Assembly (NCBI GenBank): GCA_947259645.1
Contig: CAMYND010000010.1
Coordinates: 1-55,286, forward strand
Direction: 5' to 3'
DNA from: Thermodesulfovibrionia bacterium
Lineage (GTDB): Bacteria; Nitrospirota; Thermodesulfovibrionia; UBA6902
DNA: 55,286 nucleotides
Each line of letters starts with the position of its first letter. The stretch's first letter is position 1. Of this stretch, positions 43,652-53,118 are shown one piece after another. Both the position numbers and the translations under genes were made by a program. Under the pieces are notes generated by a model that saw only the letters and a program-made list of their open reading frames with translations, searched no databases and was not told the DNA's origin.

Positions 43652-43840
43652 TTAATCGTCGCTGAGAATGATTTTATGAGTAACAAGGGAAATCTCTTTT
43701 ATCGACCCGTCAAAGAATTTTTCTTCTCCAAAAAGATTTTTCATGAAGATCTTTCCTTTCGCAGGCTTCACCACACTTACATTTTCCAGATAGAGTTCTT
43801 CCTTGCCCTCATGATCAATATATACATTGGTTTCACACAT
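43652..43840 (-). CDS. CooT-family nickel-binding protein
   Basis: 62 aa from ATG 43840, preceded by GAGGAG. Begins MCETNVYIDHEGKEEL and continues with LENIFGE-like (MKNLFGEEKFF) and VTHKIIL motifs, matching the CooT family whose Cys2 binds nickel and which helps carbon monoxide dehydrogenase maturation. An upstream in-frame extension is ignored as it has no ribosome site. Suggests CO/acetyl-CoA type metabolism elsewhere in the genome, which is inference. Confidence 0.8.
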   Translation of the reverse strand: MCETNVYIDHEGKEELYLENVSVVKPAKGKIFMKNLFGEEKFFDGSIKEISLVTHKIILSDD

Positions 43841-43974
43841 CGTTGAATATCTCCTCAGATTATGGCATACAGGTTCTCTGCACAGGGACAATAGTTGCCC
43901 GTGATACAGCTGTTACGTAATGCAGAAGTATAAAAAATATAAGCAATAACAGTCAATTTTCTGTCAGACAGCAT

Positions 43975-44748
43975 TTACAGGCATGAGGATCCAGTCGTGG
44001 TTTCACTCAGTTTCAAATAGATCAGGTACTCCACATTGCCCTTTGGACCTCGTATCGGAGAAGGTGTGGTCCCGGCGATCTGAAGCCCCATTTTTACAGA
44101 TTCAACCTTAATCCTTTCGACAACTTCAATGCGCGTATTTTCATCCCTGACCACGCCACCCTTGCCGACATCTTTTCTTCCGGCCTCAAACTGTGGTTTT
44201 ATAAGAGCGATAATCTCTCCAGGGATTTTCAGAAAATCCAGGACTTTCGGAATGACTTTCAAGAGAGAGATGAATGATACATCGATCACGGCCATATCAA
44301 CCTGCTCAGGCACCTTCTCATGGTCAAGATATCGTATGTTCGTCTTTTCCATGAGTACAACGCGCGGGTCGTTCCTCAGCTTCCAGCTGAATTGCCCGTA
44401 ACCAACATCAACAGCATAAATTTTGCTGGCGCCATTCTGTATAAGGCAGTCGGTAAATCCTCCTGTTGACGCGCCAACATCCATTGTTGTTTTACCGGCA
44501 ACGCTTATGCTAAATGTAGTGAGCGCGTGGGCCAGTTTCTGGCCCCCTCGGCTTACAAAGGGCATTTTGCTTTGGGCGGAGATAAGATCGTCAGGTCTTA
44601 CCTGAGCTCCGGCCTTGTCAACAACAATGCCGTTTACGAGAATACTTCCTTCCAGAATGAGGGCCCGAGCTTTTTCCCTGCTCTCGGCCAGGCCCTTGTC
44701 GAATACTACGTTATCAAGGCGGGCTTTTTTTGTAGATCCATAATTCAT
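43975..44748 (-). CDS. tlyA: TlyA-family rRNA methyltransferase
   Basis: 257 aa, S4 RNA-binding domain at residues 5-65 (RLDNVVFDKGLAESREKARALI) and FtsJ-like methyltransferase domain from 70 on, with SAM motif VGASTGGFTDCL, DVGYGQ, and IDVSFISLLKV. Homologues methylate 16S/23S rRNA 2'-O-ribose; the haemolysin label is historic. It follows dxs on the same strand after 87 bases, the usual order ispA-dxs-tlyA. A 7-bp hairpin lies in its leader. Confidence 0.92.
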   Translation of the reverse strand: MNYGSTKKARLDNVVFDKGLAESREKARALILEGSILVNGIVVDKAGAQVRPDDLISAQSKMPFVSRGGQKLAHALTTFSISVAGKTTMDVGASTGGFTDCLIQNGASKIYAVDVGYGQFSWKLRNDPRVVLMEKTNIRYLDHEKVPEQVDMAVIDVSFISLLKVIPKVLDFLKIPGEIIALIKPQFEAGRKDVGKGGVVRDENTRIEVVERIKVESVKMGLQIAGTTPSPIRGPKGNVEYLIYLKLSETTTGSSCL

Positions 44749-44761
44749 GCCGGATAATATA

Positions 44762-44779
44762 TCAGGAGAGTACTCCTGA
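44762..44779 (-). promoter_or_regulatory. Hairpin in the dxs-tlyA gap
   Basis: TCAGGAG, four bases, CTCCTGA. It sits 14 bases ahead of tlyA without a U run, so it is more likely a leader hairpin or operator than a terminator. Confidence 0.3.
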
Positions 44780-44835
44780 GGCTCACTACCATGACTTTGA
44801 CTGATATGACAGTGTTGTAATAGGTAAGTGTACTG

Positions 44836-46719
44836 TTAATTAGTGGCCTGCTTTGCATTGCTCACTAATTTCAGTGCTTCTCTTGCAATGCCTTCAGCGT
44901 CAAGACCCAGATTTTTCCTGAGCAGGCTTTGCGGCCCCTGCTCAATAAATTTGTCAGGTATGCCGAGGAGCTTTATCTTGATGTCGTCCAGTCCAGCCTT
45001 TGCAAGCTCTTCCAGTATCGCGCTGCCAAAACCGCCTGCAATGGCATTTTCCTCAACCGTAATAATACGTTTAATGTCACGGGCACGGCCTATTATAAGC
45101 TCCCTGTCAAGAGGCTTGATAAATCGCGCGTTTATAACACATGCGTTAATATTGCCGTCCTTCAGCAGTTCCGCGGCTGCGACCGCAGGTTCAACAGTAT
45201 TCCCTATCGCGACAATAAGCACGTCATGCCCTTCCTTTAAAACTTCTGATTTTCCGATCGGAATTGTCTTTAACTCTTCATCCTCTTCTCTGTCCGCGAC
45301 AGACCCCCGGGGATACCGTATAGCTATGGCACCGTCGTAAGAGATGGATGTTTTCAACATGCATCTCAGTTCATGGCCGTCTTTGGGGGCCATAACAACG
45401 AGGTTAGGGATATGCCTCAGAAATGATATATCAAACGTTCCGTTGTGCGTTGGTCCGTCGTCGCCAACGATTCCTCCCCTGTCAATGGCAAACACTACAG
45501 GAAGGTTTTGAAGGCAGACATCATGGATGATCTCGTCATAGGAACGCTGCAGAAACGTTGAGTAGATCGCCACAACCGGTTTCAGTCCGCATGTGGCAAG
45601 GCCCGCAGCAAATGTTACTGCATGGGGTTCAGCTATGCCTACATCATAGAATCTTTTCGGAAAAGTCTGCACAAACTCTGAGAGTCCCGTGCCTTCAGTC
45701 ATTGCGGCTGTTATTGCGATAATCCTTTCATCAGCTTTTGCAAGTTTCGTCAGGCAATTACCAAAAATTGCGCTGTATGATTTCTTGCCCGATGACTGCA
45801 GCTCGCCGGTTTCAATATCAAAGGGGCCTACACCGTGAAACATTCCCGGACTTTTCTCAGCAGGCTCATATCCCTTCCCTTTTTTGGTGATTGTGTGGAC
45901 AAGAACAGGTGCAGGAAAATCTTTAAACCGTTCGAGCGTTTCAACAAGAGACTCAATTTTATGACCGTCAACAGGTCCGACGTACTGAAACCCCAGCTCT
46001 TCAAAGAGAAGGCCCGGCACAATCAGGCCCTTCACTGTACCTTCAGCCTTCTGGGCGATTTTCAGTACAGGCTCCCCGACTGCGGGGATCAGTTCGAGTA
46101 AATGCTTGGTCTCTTTCTTGAATTTTGTATACAGGTCTCCCATGAGCATCCTGCTGAGGTAGGCTGACAGAGCTCCCACATTAGGGGAGATGGACATCTC
46201 ATTGTCATTCAGTATCACAATGAGGTCTTTCTTAAGGTGTCCGGCATGGTTAAGGCCTTCAAAGGCGAGGCCTGCAGTCAGGGCACCGTCTCCTATAACA
46301 GGTACTACTTTGTATCTCTCCTTTTTTTGGTCTCTCCCTTCAAGAATTCCCAGCGCAGCAGAGATTGATGTTGAGCTGTGGCCTGTTCCAAAAGCGTCAT
46401 GAGGACTTTCTGATATTTTCGGAAATCCTGACAGTCCGCCATGTTTTCTGATCGTCGCAAATCTGTCTGCCCGTCCTGTCAGTAATTTGTGGGCATAGGC
46501 CTGATGACCAACATCCCAGATGATTTTATCTTGAGGTGAGTTAAAGACATAATGAAGTGCTATTGTAAGGTCTATGGTTCCCAGATTCGAGGCGAGATGT
46601 CCTCCGTTTAAGGCGACTCTCTCAATAATAAGGTCCCTCATCTCTGCAGCCACTTCTTTCAGCTGCTGCATGGTAAGTTTCTTGAGGTCCTGAGGACTGT
46701 TAATTTCGTCTAGTAGCAT
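44836..46719 (-). CDS. dxs: 1-deoxy-D-xylulose-5-phosphate synthase
   Basis: Thiamine-diphosphate enzyme that starts the non-mevalonate isoprenoid pathway from pyruvate and glyceraldehyde 3-phosphate. Full length, 627 aa, with GHQAYAHKLLTGR, ThDP motif VIGDGALTAG near 150, the flexible NMSISPNVGALS region, and transketolase pyrimidine domain DRGGIVGDDGPTHNG. AAGGAG precedes the ATG, ten bases after ispA. Feeds ispA just upstream. Confidence 0.97.
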   Translation of the reverse strand: MLLDEINSPQDLKKLTMQQLKEVAAEMRDLIIERVALNGGHLASNLGTIDLTIALHYVFNSPQDKIIWDVGHQAYAHKLLTGRADRFATIRKHGGLSGFPKISESPHDAFGTGHSSTSISAALGILEGRDQKKERYKVVPVIGDGALTAGLAFEGLNHAGHLKKDLIVILNDNEMSISPNVGALSAYLSRMLMGDLYTKFKKETKHLLELIPAVGEPVLKIAQKAEGTVKGLIVPGLLFEELGFQYVGPVDGHKIESLVETLERFKDFPAPVLVHTITKKGKGYEPAEKSPGMFHGVGPFDIETGELQSSGKKSYSAIFGNCLTKLAKADERIIAITAAMTEGTGLSEFVQTFPKRFYDVGIAEPHAVTFAAGLATCGLKPVVAIYSTFLQRSYDEIIHDVCLQNLPVVFAIDRGGIVGDDGPTHNGTFDISFLRHIPNLVVMAPKDGHELRCMLKTSISYDGAIAIRYPRGSVADREEDEELKTIPIGKSEVLKEGHDVLIVAIGNTVEPAVAAAELLKDGNINACVINARFIKPLDRELIIGRARDIKRIITVEENAIAGGFGSAILEELAKAGLDDIKIKLLGIPDKFIEQGPQSLLRKNLGLDAEGIAREALKLVSNAKQATN

Positions 46720-46729
46720 TTTTTACTCC

Positions 46730-47617
46730 TTAGTTGCGCCTTGACAATACATATCGGGCAATTTCTGCCAATGCTTCAGCTTTATGATTAAAAATAGTCA
46801 GGGCGCTCACTGATTCATTTATGAGCTGTTCGGCAATATCTTTGGAAGAGTCAAGTCCGAATATTGACGGGTATGTATTTTTACCCCTTTCATTGTCAGC
46901 GCCGGTTGACTTGCCCAGCTCTTCTTTAGTTCCAGTTATATCAAGAATATCATCGATCACCTGAAATGCAAGGCCTATTTTTTCGCCAAATTCCGTCAGC
47001 GCCTTTAGTTTGGCAGGCGATGCCGTGCCCATGATGGCGCCTATGCGTACGGAAGCCCTGATCAGGGCGCCTGTTTTGTGTGTGTGAATATAGTGGAGCT
47101 CTTTTTTGTTTGCCCTTTTCCCTTCAAGCATGATATCAACTGCCTGTCCACCAACCATGCCTCCGGGTCCGCTTCCGAATGATAGTTCTTTTATGACATT
47201 AATTAATGTCTTTGGTGCTGCCTCTGCCTCTGAAATTATGGCGAAGGCATCTGTCAGCAGAGCATCTCCGGCAAGTATTGCCGCGGCTTCTCCAAATGCC
47301 TTGTGGGTGGTCGGCTGATTACGCCTGAAATCATCATCGTCCATCGCGGGGAGATCATCATGAATCAGGGAGTATGTGTGGATCAGCTCAAGTGCAGTTG
47401 CAGCCGGCAGTATATTGTCAGATGTTCCACCAACGGCTTCATAACTGGCGATACAGAGGATAGGCCTGACCCGTTTTCCTCCGGCCATCAGCGCGTATTT
47501 CATCGCCTTAACGAGATGGGGAGGGCAGTCTTTCTGATTTTTTTTTGAGGTGATGTAATGTTTGAGGAAAAGGTCAACAGCTTTCTTCTTTTCCTTCAGG
47601 TAGTGATTTAAATTCAT
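46730..47617 (-). CDS. ispA: Polyprenyl diphosphate synthase (farnesyl/geranylgeranyl type)
   Basis: Chain-elongating prenyltransferase making C15/C20 allylic diphosphates. About 295 aa from ATG 47617; a TTG further upstream is possible, but the family begins near MNLNHYLKEKKKAVD. First Asp-rich motif HDDLPAMDDDDFRR and second QVIDDILD are intact, with GGKRVRPIL at the substrate-binding site. No clear ribosome binding site. It leads the operon with dxs and tlyA; xseB, often found here, is with xseA at the other end of the window. Confidence 0.92.
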   Translation of the reverse strand: MNLNHYLKEKKKAVDLFLKHYITSKKNQKDCPPHLVKAMKYALMAGGKRVRPILCIASYEAVGGTSDNILPAATALELIHTYSLIHDDLPAMDDDDFRRNQPTTHKAFGEAAAILAGDALLTDAFAIISEAEAAPKTLINVIKELSFGSGPGGMVGGQAVDIMLEGKRANKKELHYIHTHKTGALIRASVRIGAIMGTASPAKLKALTEFGEKIGLAFQVIDDILDITGTKEELGKSTGADNERGKNTYPSIFGLDSSKDIAEQLINESVSALTIFNHKAEALAEIARYVLSRRN

Positions 47618-47889
47618 GACATTCACACAATTGAGCAAAACAGAATAGGGTGCACTGATAAAAATACATCTTCATAGTATACAAAATATTTATTTATTTT
47701 GGGATTGAGAAAGATCTGAATTAAGTATTGCATGCCTGGTGTTCCCGGGCGTGACCTCTAAATACCCCTTGCATTCACTTGCCATCCATTTTATTCCCGT
47801 GATACTGTTAAAAAAGGAGTTCAGCAGCTGACATTTCATGATAGACTGAAAACAGACCGTCAACTGTAATTAACGGAGAGGTTTTTCTG

Positions 47890-49377
47890 GTGACATTAAG
47901 CGACGTGCTGGCACAGAGAGCAGCAAGGACACCTGGCAAGACATGTGTTAAGTTTGAGGACAGAAGGCTTTCATATGTTGAGGTGGACAGACTGGTGACA
48001 CTCTCAGCAGGGGGGCTCCTGTCTGAAGGGCTGAAAAAGGGGGAAAGGGCCGCGCTCTTAATGGAAAACTGCCCTGAATACATCATCTTATACTTTGCCA
48101 TAATCAGGGCTGGAGGAGTTGTCATCCCTGTAAATACCTTTTTAACAGCTCATGAGATCGCCTATATTCTGAATGACTCAGGCTGCGCAACCCTCTTATA
48201 CTCCCCAAAGTTTGCAGAACATATTGATAATATCAAACAGAATAACAAGGGCAGTGTGAACTGTATCGCCTTTGACAATGTTCCTCATAAAGCGTCAGAA
48301 CCAGCTGTGGGTAATGAAAATGATATCGCCCTGTTTCTCTATACATCGGGGACCACAGGATTTCCCAAGGGGGCGATGCTGTCACACAGGAACCTTCTGT
48401 CAAATGCGCAGGCATGTAAAGAGATTATGATGGTGACTGAAAGGGATACGGTGCTTCTTTTTTTGCCGTTGTTTCATGCATTCAGTTTTACCGTCTGTGT
48501 GCTTCTGCCGATTGTCGCGGGTTCCACGATTGTGCTCTTACGTTCAGTGAAGCCGTTTTCAAAAGTGATAAAAAGTGTGGTCAGAGACAGGATAACGCTT
48601 TTTGTTGCTGTTCCGGCTGTGTACAATATTCTTGCAAGAAAGAAGCTCTCCTTCATTGCCAGGCTTTTAATGAAGATTCTGGTCAGGATCAGGCTCTGCG
48701 CATCCGGTGCGGCAGCCCTTCCGGAAGAGACGCTTATCGAATTTGAGAAACGCTTTAAAATACCTCTTCTTGAAGGGTATGGGTTAACAGAAGCATCTCC
48801 TGTAGTAGCTGTTAATCCCTTAAAGGGTGTCAGGAAACCCTGCTCTGTCGGACCTCCGATACCGGGAGTTGAGGTATCTGTTATTGATGAAGACGGTACC
48901 ACACTTCCTCGAGGTCAAGTTGGAGAACTTGTTGTAAAGGGACCAAATGTCATGAAAGGGTACTTTAATAAAGAAGAGGAGACACAGGCTGTACTCCGTG
49001 ACGGCTGTCTGCATACAGGGGATATTGCCCGCATAGATGAAGAGGGCTACATCTACATTGTGGACAGAAAAAAAGACCTGATTATTGTAGATGGGATGAA
49101 CATATATCCGAGAGAAACAGAGGATGTTGCGTGGCAGCATCCATCAGTTGAAGAGTGTGCAATGGTTGGCATCCCTGATGGAAAGGGCTCTGAAATCACC
49201 TGTCTTTTTATTAAAAAAAAGGATAATATTTTTTTTGATGACGGGGAGATCAGGGCATTTTTAAAAGGACGAATCGCTCCCTACAAAATCCCCAAAAGAA
49301 TAAAACTTATAGAGGAATTTCCCAAAACAGCAACAGGTAAAATAAAAAAAGCTGAGCTGCGAAAGACCAAATTATAA
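47890..49377 (+). CDS. Acyl-CoA/AMP-forming ligase (long-chain type)
   Basis: 495-aa ANL-superfamily enzyme that activates a carboxylate with ATP, forming acyl-AMP then a thioester. Motif A3 FLYTSGTTGFPKGAMLSHRN, LEGYGLTEASPV, TGDIARIDEEGYIYIVDRKKDLII, and the terminal PKTATGKIKKAEL with the catalytic Lys are all present. The substrate is likely a fatty acid; acyl-CoA or acyl-ACP cannot be resolved. Start is GTG with GGAGAGG about 11 bases ahead. It may supply acyl groups to nearby exopolysaccharide/exosortase acyltransferase, but this is inference. Confidence 0.88.
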   Translation: MTLSDVLAQRAARTPGKTCVKFEDRRLSYVEVDRLVTLSAGGLLSEGLKKGERAALLMENCPEYIILYFAIIRAGGVVIPVNTFLTAHEIAYILNDSGCATLLYSPKFAEHIDNIKQNNKGSVNCIAFDNVPHKASEPAVGNENDIALFLYTSGTTGFPKGAMLSHRNLLSNAQACKEIMMVTERDTVLLFLPLFHAFSFTVCVLLPIVAGSTIVLLRSVKPFSKVIKSVVRDRITLFVAVPAVYNILARKKLSFIARLLMKILVRIRLCASGAAALPEETLIEFEKRFKIPLLEGYGLTEASPVVAVNPLKGVRKPCSVGPPIPGVEVSVIDEDGTTLPRGQVGELVVKGPNVMKGYFNKEEETQAVLRDGCLHTGDIARIDEEGYIYIVDRKKDLIIVDGMNIYPRETEDVAWQHPSVEECAMVGIPDGKGSEITCLFIKKKDNIFFDDGEIRAFLKGRIAPYKIPKRIKLIEEFPKTATGKIKKAELRKTKL

Positions 49378-49515
49378 GCGAATGTCCCCGACACAATAGA
49401 TAACCTTTTGATTTTATAATGAAATTCAATTAAAATAGAGATTCATCGCAAATCTGATGAAAAGCAGGTGGAACACTATATTGTCGACTGAGCTGGTTCA
49501 GCGAATGAGGTTTAA

Positions 49516-49959
49516 ATGGAAGGGTTAGTCATAAGGGAATTGGCTTTGTATGAAGACCAGCGGGGCTGGCTGGGAGAAATAGTAAGAGATGATGAGTCTG
49601 ATCACCGGACTGTTATGTCCTACCTGTCCATGACAATCCCTGGGTTGACCAGGGGGCCTCATGAACACAAATACCAGGCAGACCTTTTTTGTTTTATCGG
49701 GAAATTTAAACTGTATTTGTGGGACAACAGGGAAAATTCATCAACATTCAGGAAGCTCAAAGTTATTGATACATCGGGACAGCCCACAATAGCTCTTGTA
49801 CCGCCCGGAATAGTCCATGCGTATAAAAATATTGACAGCAAGGATGGGCTGGTCTTTAATATGCCCGACAGGTTGTACAAGGGGGAAGGCAAGGCAGGGG
49901 AAGTTGATGAAAAGAGGTATGAGGATGATCCTGATTCTCCTTTCAGGATCGAGGACTGA
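49516..49959 (+). CDS. rfbC: dTDP-4-dehydrorhamnose 3,5-epimerase-like cupin
   Basis: 147 aa, shorter than classic RmlC (about 180). Has the cupin pattern RGPHEHKYQADLFCF with the His of the active-site region, and PPGIVHAYKNI. The family forms related 3,5-epimerases and sugar cupins, so the call is to the family rather than proven specificity. Precedes rfbB by 41 bases, so it serves the dTDP-rhamnose route. The ribosome site (GAGG) is weak. Confidence 0.8.
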   Translation: MEGLVIRELALYEDQRGWLGEIVRDDESDHRTVMSYLSMTIPGLTRGPHEHKYQADLFCFIGKFKLYLWDNRENSSTFRKLKVIDTSGQPTIALVPPGIVHAYKNIDSKDGLVFNMPDRLYKGEGKAGEVDEKRYEDDPDSPFRIED

Positions 49960-50000
49960 TTGTTAAAAAGGCTTATGAAATCAGGCCTGCTGAATTTCAT

Positions 50001-51023
50001 ATGAGACTATTAATTACAGGCGGCGCCGGATTTATCGGATCTAACTATATCCGGTATATATTGTCTGCCCATCCGGATTATGAAATTATAAACCTAGATA
50101 AACTCACCTATGCAGGAAACCTTGAGAATCTGAGTGACTGCGAGAATGCAGACGGCTATTCCTTTATCAAAGGTGATATTTGTGAGAGAGGAATTCTAGA
50201 CGGCCTTGAGTTTGATGCTATCATACATTTTGCGGCTGAGAGCCATGTAGACAGAAGTATCCTTGATGCACAGCCTTTTTTACAGACCAATGTTGCGGGG
50301 ACTGTTAATTTGCTTGAGGAAGCACGGAAGAGAAACTGTATCTTTCTTCATGTTTCAACTGATGAAGTGTATGGGTCGATTGACCAGGGATTTTTTTATG
50401 AAAACTCGCCGCTCCAGCCGAATAGCCCGTATGCTGCGAGCAAGGCGTCCTCTGATTTAATGGTCAGGGCCTACGTTAAAACTCACAATATAAAGGGGAT
50501 GATTACCCGCTGCTCGAACAATTACGGCCCTCTCCAGTTCCCTGAGAAAATAATTCCTCTTGTTATTCTTAATGCTATCAAGAGAAAGCCGATCCCTGTT
50601 TATGGTGATGGCATGAATGTGAGGGACTGGATTTATGTTGTGGACCATTGCCGGGCTGTTGACGCTGTTCTTCATAAGGGTGAAGCTGGCGAGATCTATA
50701 ATGTGGGATCAAAGAATGAACTGACAAATAGCGACCTTGTAAAGCTCATCCTCTCCAAAACCGCAGAGAAGCTTGATTGTGACAAGAATGAGCTGCTCTC
50801 CCTCATCACCTTTGTTGAGGACAGAAAAGGCCATGACAGGAGATATGCAATTGATCCCGCAAAACTGCAGGAAAAAACTGGCTGGAAGCCTGAGATGGAA
50901 TTTGAAGATGGAATATCAGCCACTGTTGACTGGTATATCGCGAATAAACAGTGGTGGGAGCGAATTGTCTCGGGAGATTATCTGAATTACTATAACACGC
51001 AGTACGCTGAGAGGTTGAAATAG
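50001..51023 (+). CDS. rfbB: dTDP-glucose 4,6-dehydratase
   Basis: Short-chain dehydrogenase making dTDP-4-keto-6-deoxyglucose. NAD motif TGGAGFIGSNY at the start, active-site triad in STDEVYG and YAASKASSD (Tyr and Lys), and GPLQFPEKIIPL nucleotide region. Length 340 aa is normal. It overlaps rfbD by one base (TAGTG). rfbA, which normally makes the substrate dTDP-glucose, is missing from this window. Confidence 0.96.
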   Translation: MRLLITGGAGFIGSNYIRYILSAHPDYEIINLDKLTYAGNLENLSDCENADGYSFIKGDICERGILDGLEFDAIIHFAAESHVDRSILDAQPFLQTNVAGTVNLLEEARKRNCIFLHVSTDEVYGSIDQGFFYENSPLQPNSPYAASKASSDLMVRAYVKTHNIKGMITRCSNNYGPLQFPEKIIPLVILNAIKRKPIPVYGDGMNVRDWIYVVDHCRAVDAVLHKGEAGEIYNVGSKNELTNSDLVKLILSKTAEKLDCDKNELLSLITFVEDRKGHDRRYAIDPAKLQEKTGWKPEMEFEDGISATVDWYIANKQWWERIVSGDYLNYYNTQYAERLK

Positions 51024-51853
51024 TGAAAATCGCTGTTACCGGATCAGATGGCATGCTTGGCCATGATGTAAAGAAGGTCTTTTTTGACAGTGAGTTAATT
51101 TCCTTTTCGCGCCGTGAATTCGATATTACAAATATTGACAGTACCTTGGCCGCTGTCAGAGAGCATAAGCCAGACTTCCTGATTCATGCCGCAGCCTACA
51201 CAGATGTCGATGGAAGTGAGCTTGACCCGCAACAAGCATATCGTGTAAACAGCATAGGGACAAGAAATGTGACCATGGCCTGTGAAGAGTACAACTGTCC
51301 TGTCATTTACATCAGTTCAGATTACGTATTTAACGGCTCGGGGAATAAACCATATGACGAGTGGGACAGGCCGGATCCAATTAATAAGTATGGTCTCTCC
51401 AAGCTTCTTGGTGAAGAATTTGTGACCACGCTGACAAATAAATTTTATATTGTGCGGACGTCATGGCTTTATGGAAGAAACGGGAAAAATTTTGTCGATA
51501 CCATAGCACGGTTGCTGAAGGAAAAAGAGGAAATAGATGTAGTCGACGACCAGATCGGGGCCCCGACCTCTACCTATGACCTGGCTTTGAAGCTCCGTGA
51601 GCTTATCGGCAGAGGGTATGGAACTTACCATATTTCAAATTCATCCTCCTGCTCATGGTATGAGTTTGCACTTGAAATAGCACGGCTGGAAAACAGCAAA
51701 AGCAGGGTGAAGCCGGTAACCTCTGCCCAGTTCAAGCGTCCTGCGCCACGGCCTGCCTATTCTCTCCTTGGCAACACCATGCTGAAACTCGAAGGTCTTG
51801 AAGAGTTAAGGCATTGGAAAGACGCTCTGCAAAACTATTTATCAGCGGGTTAA
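51023..51853 (+). CDS. rfbD: dTDP-4-dehydrorhamnose reductase
   Basis: Last step of dTDP-L-rhamnose formation, NAD(P)H dependent. 276 aa, Rossmann motif VTGSDGMLGHDV, IHAAAYTDVDGSE, SSDYVFNGSGNKPYDEWD, and the YGLSKLLGE Tyr-Lys site. Start is GTG overlapping the rfbB stop. A strong hairpin follows at 51914-51943. Confidence 0.95.
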   Translation: MKIAVTGSDGMLGHDVKKVFFDSELISFSRREFDITNIDSTLAAVREHKPDFLIHAAAYTDVDGSELDPQQAYRVNSIGTRNVTMACEEYNCPVIYISSDYVFNGSGNKPYDEWDRPDPINKYGLSKLLGEEFVTTLTNKFYIVRTSWLYGRNGKNFVDTIARLLKEKEEIDVVDDQIGAPTSTYDLALKLRELIGRGYGTYHISNSSSCSWYEFALEIARLENSKSRVKPVTSAQFKRPAPRPAYSLLGNTMLKLEGLEELRHWKDALQNYLSAG

Positions 51854-51913
51854 TGTCGTTTCGTTAAGCGTAGGTTTATACCTCACTGACTCTCTTTTCT
51901 CTTTGAATATATG

Positions 51914-51943
51914 AAACCGGCAGGGAAATATCCCTGCCGGTTT
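51914..51943. terminator. Bidirectional terminator hairpin between rfbD and the PEP-CTERM gene
   Basis: AAACCGGCAGGGA (51914-51926) and its perfect complement (51931-51943) form a 13-bp stem with a four-base loop, placed between two convergent genes. T-rich flanks (TTTGTT) are modest, so it likely ends transcription from both sides. Confidence 0.8.
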
Positions 51944-51953
51944 GTTGAGCCTC

Positions 51954-52532
51954 TTACCGTGCTTTTTTCATCCAGTACCGCCTCGAGATCAGGAGAGTTC
52001 CTCCAGTTATAAAAAGGGTCGTGCTGACCGGTTCAGGCGCAACTGCTGAGATCGTATCTCCGTCCCTGACAGCCCACGCCCACTTATTTGTTGTTTTTGG
52101 GCTCGTTCCCTGGTAACCGCTACCACTGTTAAAGTTAAAACGCCAGGCCCTGTCCTGGTCGGAGGGGTCCTCAGTAGACCAGTACATATAAGGCCTCACA
52201 TCGGTAAACAGGTCTGGCGACTCTGGAGCAATACCATCAACATAAAAGAGGTGTCCCATTTCACTTGCCTGGCAATTATTTCCTGAGCATGACGTATCAG
52301 AATAGGGCAGGCGCCAGTCATCGAAGCCCTGATACTCTAAATTATCCGCCCAGGAATAGGCATCGAACCATGACACTGTTTCTGCCAAATAATTTGCATT
52401 CTGCAGCCAGGTGATTTTCAGTGTTGAATCATAAATGAGGCCGTCTCCCCTGTCTACAAGAGCCGCCTCTGTAGAGGTAGTAAATAGCACGATTATTGAA
52501 ACTGCGATAAAGAGAAGATTGAATTTTCTCAT
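51954..52532 (-). CDS. PEP-CTERM-anchored secreted protein with DUF1566-like domain
   Basis: 192 aa. Signal peptide residues 1-23 (cleavage TEA-A). The middle (30-155) resembles the Lcl/DUF1566 pattern of Trp-rich repeats (TWLQNANYL, WRLPYSD, YMYWSTED, WAWAVRDG). C-terminus: the PEP motif at 166-168 (APEPVS), a short hydrophobic segment and basic tail, the sorting signal cut by exosortase. Expected to be exported and bound in the extracellular matrix. AGGGA lies before the ATG. It is divergent to the acyltransferase; exosortase itself is not in view. Role of the Trp domain unknown. Confidence 0.88.
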   Translation of the reverse strand: MRKFNLLFIAVSIIVLFTTSTEAALVDRGDGLIYDSTLKITWLQNANYLAETVSWFDAYSWADNLEYQGFDDWRLPYSDTSCSGNNCQASEMGHLFYVDGIAPESPDLFTDVRPYMYWSTEDPSDQDRAWRFNFNSGSGYQGTSPKTTNKWAWAVRDGDTISAVAPEPVSTTLFITGGTLLISRRYWMKKAR

Positions 52533-52614
52533 AGGTATCCCTGCCTTTCCGTATTAGAACTGTGATTAACATTGAGAGAATTAGCGGATGGATTTCTGCA
52601 ATTCCCATGTCCCC

Positions 52615-52630
52615 TTTGACATATGTCAAA
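52615..52630. promoter_or_regulatory. Perfect 16-bp palindrome TTTGACATATGTCAAA
   Basis: A perfect inverted repeat about 85 bases ahead of the PEP-CTERM start, typical of a dimeric regulator's operator. The regulator is unknown. Confidence 0.5.
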
Positions 52631-52656
52631 TATTTCTTTAGTGCTGCACGTGCGTC

Positions 52657-52677
52657 TCTGTCAGGTTCTGACAGAAC
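52657..52677. promoter_or_regulatory. Overlapping dyads TCTGTCAG-GTT-CTGACAGA and GTTCT-GAC-AGAAC
   Basis: Two nested inverted repeats share the same bases: an 8-bp stem with a 3-base centre, and a 5-bp stem shifted by eight bases. Could be an operator or an alternative hairpin. Confidence 0.4.
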
Positions 52678-53090
52678 ATAAATTTACCATAGGCATGCAT
52701 TCCTTTCACGAGCACGTATTGTTGTGTGACAGGAAATCAATGAACTGAACTTTCGTGATTTTCCATGTCCCCTAGCAAAGAATAATAAAAAACTTCAATT
52801 ATTTTATCAAGCTGTATGTTAATCTGCGCTGACTGCATTATAATCACTGATATAGATGCAGAATCGCGCGCTGCAGAAATTTAAAGCAATTGTCATGCCA
52901 TTAAAGATATAATTTAACAATGAGTAAAGTATTTGACTCCCTGTTCCGATAATAAGTTATAAGCATTTAATTTCAAATGTAAAAGGTTATAATGTAAAAA
53001 CCTTATGTCAGTCTCTGTATAGCTGTGCGTGCTCTTGGGGGATATAAAAAAAGTCCTTTGTCACTGTAACACTGTGTGCAGCTTTAAGAG

Positions 53091-53118
53091 TTGACACAAT
53101 AACCATGCAATTCATAAG
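53091..53118 (+). promoter_or_regulatory. Promoter of the acyltransferase
   Basis: TTGACA (53091-53096), 16 bases, CATAAG (53113-53118). Gives a leader of about 73 bases before the GAGGAG ribosome site. Confidence 0.5.

Noticed and set aside
47618-47638. Extension of ispA to TTG 47638
   Set aside because: No ribosome binding site and family starts near the ATG at 47617.
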